Shown: positions 59,292-64,000 of the stretch, piece by piece
Numbering within the stretch: the stretch's first letter is position 1
Layout: each line of letters starts with the position of its first letter
Source of the DNA: Chloroflexota bacterium
Lineage (GTDB): Bacteria > Chloroflexota > Anaerolineae > Aggregatilineales > Phototrophicaceae
Reading direction: 5' to 3'
NCBI GenBank assembly: GCA_011523545.1
Contig: WTGN01000008.1
Span: forward strand, 21,908 to 85,907
Length of the DNA stretch: 64,000 bases
Translations under genes and position numbers: made by a program
Notes under the pieces: model-generated
Databases searched by the model: none
What the model was told of the DNA's origin: nothing
The model's input: the letters and a program-made list of their open reading frames with translations, nothing else

Positions 59292-60455
59292 CTAGCGCTT
59301 CAACTCCGTAATCATGTGGCTGGAGCGGATTCGGCTGGCGCCGTCTGCCCAGTCGACGGTGCGGCCGCCTTCAAAATTACGGAAATAGGGCGTGCCAATC
59401 GCCCGCGCCCGCGCCGCCGCGAAGAGCTCGCCCGGGATGCTGTAGACCACCGAGGCGTAACGCTCCGGCACTTCCCGCGGGATCGGCAGCAGCGTCTTGA
59501 CATAACCGCGGATCTCCCGCGCCGCTTCCGTCGAGACCAGCGCCAAGGGGCGGCCGATGCTTTGAGCGGCGCGCGCCACTTCGGCCATGCGGTCGGCATC
59601 GAAGCCATTGGCGCAATGCAGAATCGTCGGGATATTCGTCGCTTCAACGAAGTACTGCAAATGCGACCATTCCTCCGTCTCTTGCGCCAGGGCGCTATCG
59701 CCGCTGGCTTCCAACACTTTGGCCGCGCTGAACATGGCGACGCCATACATCGGACCGGCGCCGACGAATTCAAACAGCGGCGCGTTCCCCCAGACATCCG
59801 CCAACTCATCCACGATCGGCTCGCAGACTCGAATCGTCTCCTCGATCACATCGGCCAGCTCAGCGATAGCGGCGCGCTCGGCATCGGCCGCCCGCGTGGT
59901 CAATGCGCCACGCACCTCGGCGATGCGCAGGGCGGCCAGCAGCAGCGCGATCTGCGACGCCAAATAAGAGCGCACGCCCGGCACCACCATGCCCGCCAGC
60001 TCATCCGGCAGCGGCGGCACCGCCGTCTCGAAGAGCGCCTGCGCCACCCCGTTGAGCGGGCCCGCCGGGTTGCCAGTCAAGGCCACCGTCGTCGCGCCGG
60101 CCAGACGCGCCATATCCAGCGCTTCAATCGTACGGCTGACCTCGCCCGAGACCGAAACGCCGATGACGAGGTTGGTCTTGGGACCCGTGTCGGGCAGGTA
60201 ACCGGCGGTGTAGCGGCTGAAGGGCAGGGCGCTCATCGCCTGCGTCGGCACGCCTGTCAGCTGGTGGAAAGCCAGTTCAGCGCCGACCGGGGCGTGATGG
60301 CTGTCGCCACAGCCGACTATATAAATGCGCTTGACCGAGGTGCAGGTTTCGAAATCGAAAGCGCGGCGGGCGGCGGCGTCAAATGGCTTGACGATATCGC
60401 GGACGAGCTCGGGCAAGGTGTCAATCTGCTGGTGCATGGGGCTGCGTGCGGGCAT
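59292..60455 (-). CDS. SIS-domain sugar isomerase-like protein
   Basis: About 387 residues from ATG 60455, with AAAGGA eight bases upstream. Two SIS (sugar isomerase) domains in tandem: IYIVGCGDSHHAPVGAELAF and NLVIGVSVSGEVSRTIEAL in the first, PLFEFVGAGPMYGVAMFSA and AQETEEWSHLQYF in the second. This is the GlmS-C-terminal/AgaS arrangement without the glutaminase domain, so it probably deaminates or isomerises an amino-sugar phosphate. It shares the region with a PfkB kinase and an exported nuclease, but each is separated. Confidence 0.82.
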   Translation of the reverse strand: MPARSPMHQQIDTLPELVRDIVKPFDAAARRAFDFETCTSVKRIYIVGCGDSHHAPVGAELAFHQLTGVPTQAMSALPFSRYTAGYLPDTGPKTNLVIGVSVSGEVSRTIEALDMARLAGATTVALTGNPAGPLNGVAQALFETAVPPLPDELAGMVVPGVRSYLASQIALLLAALRIAEVRGALTTRAADAERAAIAELADVIEETIRVCEPIVDELADVWGNAPLFEFVGAGPMYGVAMFSAAKVLEASGDSALAQETEEWSHLQYFVEATNIPTILHCANGFDADRMAEVARAAQSIGRPLALVSTEAAREIRGYVKTLLPIPREVPERYASVVYSIPGELFAAARARAIGTPYFRNFEGGRTVDWADGASRIRSSHMITELKR

Positions 60456-60537
60456 GGGCCGGTTCCTTTGCGGGTCAAGTGGAGATGGTACTAATGTAGC
60501 GCAGATGAGATTGGCGCGCACGTCTTTAAGCTTTTTT

Positions 60538-60697
60538 CACCACCGAGGAAAGAGGAAACACGGAGGGTCGCGTGGACGCTGATCGCCGGCACTGAGACTT
60601 TTCACCACAGCTGCTCGCGAGTCACAACTCGTCTCACGCAGAATACCGAACCCGCACCACAAGGAGTCTGTAGGGGCGACTCGGTGAGTCGCCCTAA
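60538..60697. repeat. interspersed repeat text and palindrome copy
   Basis: CACCACCGAGGAAAG...GGTCGCGTGGACGCTGATC (60538-60590) resembles 54187-54235; GTAGGGGCGACTCGGTGAGTCGCCCTA (60670-60696) is a palindrome copy. A further GCGCGGGCGTTTCGGCG lies to 60735. They fill the 418-base gap 60456-60873; no gene seen. Confidence 0.75.
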
Positions 60698-60900
60698 AGC
60701 CCGCACTATCAAATGCGCGGGCGTTTCGGCGAGAAGCCCATACAACCGTTAATGTGAGTGCGTGCCATAGAAAAGCGGGCGCGTAAACAGTGACCGCGGT
60801 CACCGAGTTTGGTTGAAGGGACAGAGAAAAGTATTCTTAGGGTTGTGCATTGCTATTCAATGGGTCATAAAGATTGCGGTTGAAAATGGAAGGCGGTCTG

Positions 60901-61869
60901 ATGGGCGAGAAACAGCGTATTGAATGGTTTATCCGAGAAGACATCAAAGCTCCGATTAAGCGACTCATTGAAAACGGCAACATTGAGTCTGCTGAGATTC
61001 TTATTTACACACGCAATGATACATTGCGTCATTTAACGCCATCTCTATTTGAGTGCGGAGATAATGCAGGTGCACGGTACAGAACGTGGGTAAAGCAATT
61101 CATGCCACTTGACTATGGCAACGGAATAGAATTAAAGCCAGAAGAACTTTGGGCGACCCGCAACGATTATGTTCATAACGGCGGCGCATCAGTTACACAC
61201 TTAAACGAACGTCGAATTGTGCTACGCAAGGAAACCGCGCCAGAAGATTCTTGCGAGCAAAATGAAGTCGAAATCTCGATTAGGGATTTCGTCATAAATT
61301 TCGGTATATCTACGCGAGAATGCTACCAATGGATTTGCGCCGTTGAAAGTCGACTAGCTGATGCACTCAGTCATTTGAGCAAGATGAAATATGTTCGGAT
61401 AAACTTAACGGCATTAGGAGTGAGTGGAGCACACTCGTTCGACAATTTTGGAGATGAGCATTGGAGACTCTTCCATGATTTAGGCGATCAGCATGTTGTC
61501 GAATGCTCATTCTATCTCTACAACTTCTCGACTGGGACAATAGAACCCGAAGATAGCGAGTACTTAGAAAAGAGCATAGAGGGATTTGCCAATCTGTACG
61601 GCTCTAACGAAGTGTTGGCCTACGAAGTCAACACGACTGCCCTTTTGTGGATTAAGGACGTCTCTGATGAAGCAATCACAAGAGACGAACTGTTTGAGAC
61701 GGCTTGCGGGGATTTTGACAACTGGTATCGTAACAGTGGTGCACACAATCGATTTAACATTGCCGCCAAAAGCAATATCCGCACTAGGTTCTGTCTACAC
61801 GGACGAGAACGACAACCAAACAATAAGTTGCACATTTATCGGTATCAGAAAACACCAATGATTCCATAG
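60901..61869 (+). CDS. AT-rich accessory protein with HEPN-like motif
   Basis: About 322 residues from ATG 60901 (GAAGG upstream). Unlike its neighbours it is AT-richer (clear by eye: TTTAT, AAATA, GAAAT runs), suggesting horizontal origin. Residues 85-96 read ATRNDYVHNGGA, which contains Arg87-x4-His92, the pattern of HEPN ribonuclease domains; the following loop SVTHLNERR and helices 110-160 fit a helical bundle. The rest (180-322) has mixed strands (LHDLGDQHVVECSFYLYNF-like), function unknown. Such genes often belong to defence or toxin systems, but no known partner is seen beside it. Confidence 0.55.
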   Translation: MGEKQRIEWFIREDIKAPIKRLIENGNIESAEILIYTRNDTLRHLTPSLFECGDNAGARYRTWVKQFMPLDYGNGIELKPEELWATRNDYVHNGGASVTHLNERRIVLRKETAPEDSCEQNEVEISIRDFVINFGISTRECYQWICAVESRLADALSHLSKMKYVRINLTALGVSGAHSFDNFGDEHWRLFHDLGDQHVVECSFYLYNFSTGTIEPEDSEYLEKSIEGFANLYGSNEVLAYEVNTTALLWIKDVSDEAITRDELFETACGDFDNWYRNSGAHNRFNIAAKSNIRTRFCLHGRERQPNNKLHIYRYQKTPMIP

Positions 61870-61885
61870 GTCGCAATTTCATCGC

Positions 61886-62170
61886 CTACCCCGCCCGCCA
61901 CTCCGAAATCGTCCGATTCCCCTTGCTGCGATTGCAGTGGCTGCAGAGCAGCTGCAAGTTCTCCACGTGATCCGTCCCCCCGCGCGACCGGGGCAGAATA
62001 TAACCAACTTCCATGACCTTGAGGGAGCCGATGGGCGCGGCATAATCCTGCTTGGAATTGAAGGGAGGGTAGAAGTAAATCAGGTCAATGCACTCGGAAT
62101 TGATGCGGCGCATCACGTGCAGGTTGTCGCCCACCCAGACGGTGCGGTTGGTGAAATTGGGTTCTGCCAT
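61886..62170 (-). pseudogene. internally deleted DNA methyltransferase-HNH remnant
   Basis: A 94-residue frame from ATG 62170. Residues 8-50 (NRTVWVGDNLHVMRRINSEC, then IDLIYFYPPFNSKQDYAAPI) are the opening of a site-specific adenine/cytosine DNA methyltransferase of the DPPF type. Residues 55-94 (VGYILPRSRGGTDHVENLQL, then LCSHCNRSKGNRTISEWR) are the C-terminal HNH-like end of such proteins. The several hundred middle residues are missing. The catalytic DPPF motif reads YPPF, so Asp is lost. It is best read as a degraded gene after internal deletion rather than a working enzyme; a minimal HNH protein is a less likely alternative. Confidence 0.8.
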
Positions 62171-62354
62171 GCGGAGACTGTAGACGTTAAGGGTAGGGGT
62201 GTACAGGTGGGTTCGGCGGATTGTATTTGGGAACTTCACACGGAAGTTACCAGACTATTCTACGAATACTATAATGTAGCATCTGTTCAAGTTGATTCGC
62301 GGCCCGTTTTTCGCCTGGTTTTGTCCAATGTTTGGGCATATCCGGGGCAAAACG

Positions 62355-62384
62355 TTGACAATGTAAACAGAACTATAGTATACT
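62355..62384 (+). promoter_or_regulatory. consensus-like plus-strand promoter
   Basis: Perfect TTGACA (62355-62360), an 18-base spacer and TATACT (62379-62384). A transcript from about 62391 would run antisense to the small peptide gene and reach the terminator at 62532. Confidence 0.75.
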
Positions 62385-62415
62385 CCCCTCAGCAATAACT
62401 AAGGGGAGTAACCGG

Positions 62416-62511
62416 CTATAACCGTCTGGCATGGATGAAATGCCAGATGACCACGAGCAAGACAAGCCCGTGGACACGAGCGGTTAGCCTAAAGCTGACG
62501 TAACCGTTCAT
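62416..62511 (-). CDS. 31-residue hydrophobic peptide, type I toxin-like
   Basis: ATG 62511 with a consensus AGGAGG (62518-62523) six bases upstream encodes 31 residues: an N-terminal MNGYVSFRLTARVHG and a hydrophobic core LVLLVVIWHFI, then a basic end HARRL, stop TAG. Length, one membrane span, basic end and the strong ribosome site resemble membrane-acting type I toxins. An overlapping antisense transcript on the opposite strand is predicted. The minus promoter lies 78 bases upstream, and the leader contains two hairpins. No homology is claimed. Confidence 0.6.
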   Translation of the reverse strand: MNGYVSFRLTARVHGLVLLVVIWHFIHARRL

Positions 62512-62531
62512 CGGCCACCTCCTCTCAGAAT

Positions 62532-62559
62532 AAACAAGCGCCACGCCCGGCGCTTGTTT
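62532..62559. terminator. bidirectional hairpin between the peptide gene and its promoter
   Basis: AAACAAGCGCC, a six-base loop ACGCCC, GGCGCTTGTTT: 11-bp perfect stem, T-rich on both sides (TTTGCTTTC on plus, TTTATTCTG on minus). It can end the plus-strand antisense RNA; on the minus strand it sits in the peptide leader and may attenuate it. A second hairpin, GGCGAA-GGAT-TTCGCC, lies at 62567-62582. Confidence 0.8.
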
Positions 62560-62588
62560 GCTTTCTGGCGAAGGATTTCGCCTCCAGC

Positions 62589-62618
62589 ATTATATCACTG
62601 ATACAAAAATCGCGTCAG
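62589..62618 (-). promoter_or_regulatory. minus-strand promoter of the peptide gene
   Basis: On the minus strand CTGACG (62618-62613; four of six -35 bases), 18 bases, TATAAT (62594-62589), with TG one base upstream of TATAAT making an extended -10. Transcription would start near 62582 and read through the hairpins into the peptide gene. Confidence 0.7.
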
Positions 62619-62637
62619 GTGCACATAAGTTTACGTC

Positions 62638-63741
62638 TCATACTTCCGCGTACAGGATTGTGGTCACTAAAAGCGGGATCCAATGCGCCGCCGACACAAT
62701 ATCGCTCAGCGCCGCCGTCTCTTCTGTCGTATGCGCATTCGCCGCGATGACCCCGCACAAACCGAGCGGACGCGCCCAGGTGCTCAGCAGCATGTCATCG
62801 CTGCGCGAGATATAGCTGTAATTGGGCCGCACCGTGCCAGGCCGCGCCCGATTGACCTGCTCAGCCAGCGACTCCGCCAGCGCTTGCGCATCCATCGGCA
62901 GGACCGAGCCGCGCCCGTCGCCCGATACAAAGGCGTGCGACGCGCCGACCCCCAAAACATGCCCGGCCCCTTCATCAACATTGTGCCCGTCGATATTGAT
63001 AAAGCCGAGCCGCGGCGGCTCAAGGTTGTGCGCCAGGCGGAGCGCGCCCTGCCCGAACAAGCCAATCGGCGGGCCCTCTTCCTGGTCGGTGAAGGCGAAG
63101 AGGAGGCGTCGTCCTGCGATCGCATCCGGAGCATGTTTGCCCAGCGCATAAGCCGCCAGCAGCGCCAATAGCACGCCGATGGCATTGTCCAGCCCCGTGC
63201 CAATGATGCGCCCGGCGTCCAGCCCTGGCGTCACCCGCATCATCAGCGTATCGCCATGTCGGAGCTCGCCGCTTTCCGGCTGATAGTGAATGCGCGTATC
63301 GCCGCCGGCTAGGTCAAAGCGCATGACGCCGCTCGTAATGACGCGCACGCGGCCGTCCACGTAGCGCAGCCCAACCGCGCCACAGGTATAGCCGTCGCCG
63401 GGGACGCGGATGGCGCAGAGCGGATAGAGCGTCCCGTCGGCCGCATCCCGCACGCGGAAGCAGGGCCGGTCCATGTGCGCGCTGATCAGCAGGTCGAGCG
63501 GGGCAGCCGCGTCGCCGATTTCGATGGCCAGGTTGCCGCTTGAACCGACGGGCGCGCCGCGCAAGCCGAGCTCCCCCGCCAACTGCTGAATCACCGGCCC
63601 GACCGTGCCCGGCAGGGTGCAGCTGTTGGCCGGCGCCGGGGCGGCGAGTAAGCGCGTCAGCCTAGCGAAGACGGCATCGGGCGCAACAGCCCGGTCAGCG
63701 CTGATGCGCTCGAGCAATTCCTGGATTTGCATAGTTGTCAC
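62638..63741 (-). CDS. M20/M42-type zinc metallopeptidase
   Basis: A 367-residue co-catalytic zinc aminopeptidase-like enzyme. ISAHMDRPCF holds the first His and Asp, TGLDNAIGVLLAL the bridging Asp, FTDQEEGPPIGLFG the general base Glu and metal Glu, and INIDGHNVDE another Asp. C-terminal ANAHTTEETAALSDIV carries the last His. GTG 63741 and ATG 63732 are both possible starts, neither with a good ribosome site. It probably removes N-terminal amino acids from peptides in the cytoplasm. The peptide-gene locus begins 20 bases after its stop. Confidence 0.85.
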   Translation of the reverse strand: MTTMQIQELLERISADRAVAPDAVFARLTRLLAAPAPANSCTLPGTVGPVIQQLAGELGLRGAPVGSSGNLAIEIGDAAAPLDLLISAHMDRPCFRVRDAADGTLYPLCAIRVPGDGYTCGAVGLRYVDGRVRVITSGVMRFDLAGGDTRIHYQPESGELRHGDTLMMRVTPGLDAGRIIGTGLDNAIGVLLALLAAYALGKHAPDAIAGRRLLFAFTDQEEGPPIGLFGQGALRLAHNLEPPRLGFINIDGHNVDEGAGHVLGVGASHAFVSGDGRGSVLPMDAQALAESLAEQVNRARPGTVRPNYSYISRSDDMLLSTWARPLGLCGVIAANAHTTEETAALSDIVSAAHWIPLLVTTILYAEV

Positions 63742-63778
63742 GGTTTATTCACCAACAAGCCCGCAAAAGTCAGAATCT

Positions 63779-63807
63779 GTAGGGGCGACTCGGTGAGTCG
63801 CCCGTAC
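63779..63807. repeat. extragenic palindrome copy
   Basis: GTAGGGGCGACTCGGTGAGTCGCCCGTAC, 38 bases upstream of the peptidase start. Confidence 0.9.
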
Positions 63808-63869
63808 GCACATCACAAATGAGACAACGCAGATAGGCGTTTCATCCTGTCACCCGTCAATGCGCGACT

Positions 63870-64000
63870 ATTATAGACACCCGCGCGCTATTGCCGTCGC
63901 CCACGCAAAAATCCTTGCGTCTCGCCGTGTCCATAGCTCCCCCTCCTTGACTTGTCGGATGCCCGCCATAGAGATGGCGGGAGGGGGCCGGGGGGTGGGG
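63870..64000. repeat. C-run/G-run hairpin repeat, long copy (cut by the window end)
   Basis: CCACGCAAAA, CATAGCTCCCCCTCC, GCCCGCC/GGCGGG hairpin and GGGAGGGGGCCGGGGGGTGG recur from 18885-19008. No gene in 63742-64000. Confidence 0.78.

Larger units (their letters stand above)
62391..62562 (+). ncRNA. predicted antisense RNA of the small peptide gene
   Basis: Bounded by the plus-strand promoter and the bidirectional terminator, it would be about 170 nt and complementary to the whole peptide gene and its ribosome site. A plus-strand 18-codon acidic ORF (62431-62487, MDEMPDDHEQDKPVDTSG) has no ribosome site. The ends and the regulatory role are inference. Confidence 0.5.

Noticed and set aside
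11015..63807. Palindromes as Rho-independent terminators
   Set aside because: The stems are strong but lack T-runs on either side in most copies, and two sit inside operons or leaders.

Overview
The window reads as a piece of the chromosome of a GC-rich, free-living heterotrophic bacterium. The best guess is Chloroflexota (Anaerolineae-like). This rests on four things: a transaldolase/glucose-6-phosphate isomerase fusion, the histidine phosphatase / DUF3090 / SCO1664-family trio also known from Actinobacteria, many short extragenic palindromes, and acidic TPR proteins rich in W-L motifs. No rRNA, tRNA or CRISPR array was seen, so the placement is an inference from gene content only.

Layout. 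0.3-4.4 kb: two acidic TPR-type proteins of unknown role. 4.4-9.5 kb: a small coiled-coil/TM protein, MutY, a transglutaminase-like protein, a compact operon ending in a retropepsin-like protein, and an ABC-2 type permease. 9.6-15.9 kb: a sugar ABC importer (binding protein and two permeases, no ATPase) under a clear promoter with a palindromic operator, then the Tal-Pgi fusion. 16-19 kb: cold-shock protein with a long leader, cytochrome c, DUF692 protein. 19-22.7 kb: the phosphatase/DUF3090/SCO1664 trio, split by two tandem Uma2 nuclease genes. 23-32.7 kb: GH5 glycosidase with a C-terminal membrane anchor, secreted hydrolase, nitroreductase, methyltransferase, PfkB kinase, sulfatase, YbdK-type ligase, 2-hydroxyacid dehydrogenase. 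33-43 kb: membrane and envelope functions (GT4-type phosphoglycosyltransferase, SGNH hydrolase, LysM protein with calcium-binding-type repeats coupled to an APH-like kinase). 43-50 kb: MutS-like ATPase, a stand-alone LexA-type DNA-binding protein behind a perfect SOS box, phospholipase-C-like protein, and an orphan phage terminase pair. 50-60.5 kb: CoaE, amino-acid binding protein, GatA, AsnB, PfkB kinase, secreted SH3-HNH nuclease, SIS-domain isomerase. 60.7-62.6 kb: an AT-richer accessory patch with a HEPN-like gene, a collapsed DNA methyltransferase-HNH gene and a type I toxin-antitoxin-like locus. 62.6-63.7 kb: an M20/M42-type metallopeptidase.

How it works together: the sugar importer, two PfkB kinases, SIS isomerase, Tal-Pgi, GH5 enzyme and sulfatase fit a scavenger of glycans and sugars. 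GatA, AsnB, CoaE and MutY are housekeeping. About 25 copies of a roughly 28-bp extragenic palindrome (core GTAGGGGCGA.../...TCGCCCCTAC), a second C-run/G-run hairpin family and longer composite units containing them fill nearly every larger gap. No transposase that could move them is in the window. The strongest hunt candidates are the antisense-RNA/31-residue hydrophobic peptide locus at 62.36-62.62 kb, the SOS-controlled LexA DNA-binding-domain-only gene at 45.8-46.2 kb, and the orphan terminase with a 242-nt overlap of its two genes. All names are from reading motifs by eye; no database search was possible.
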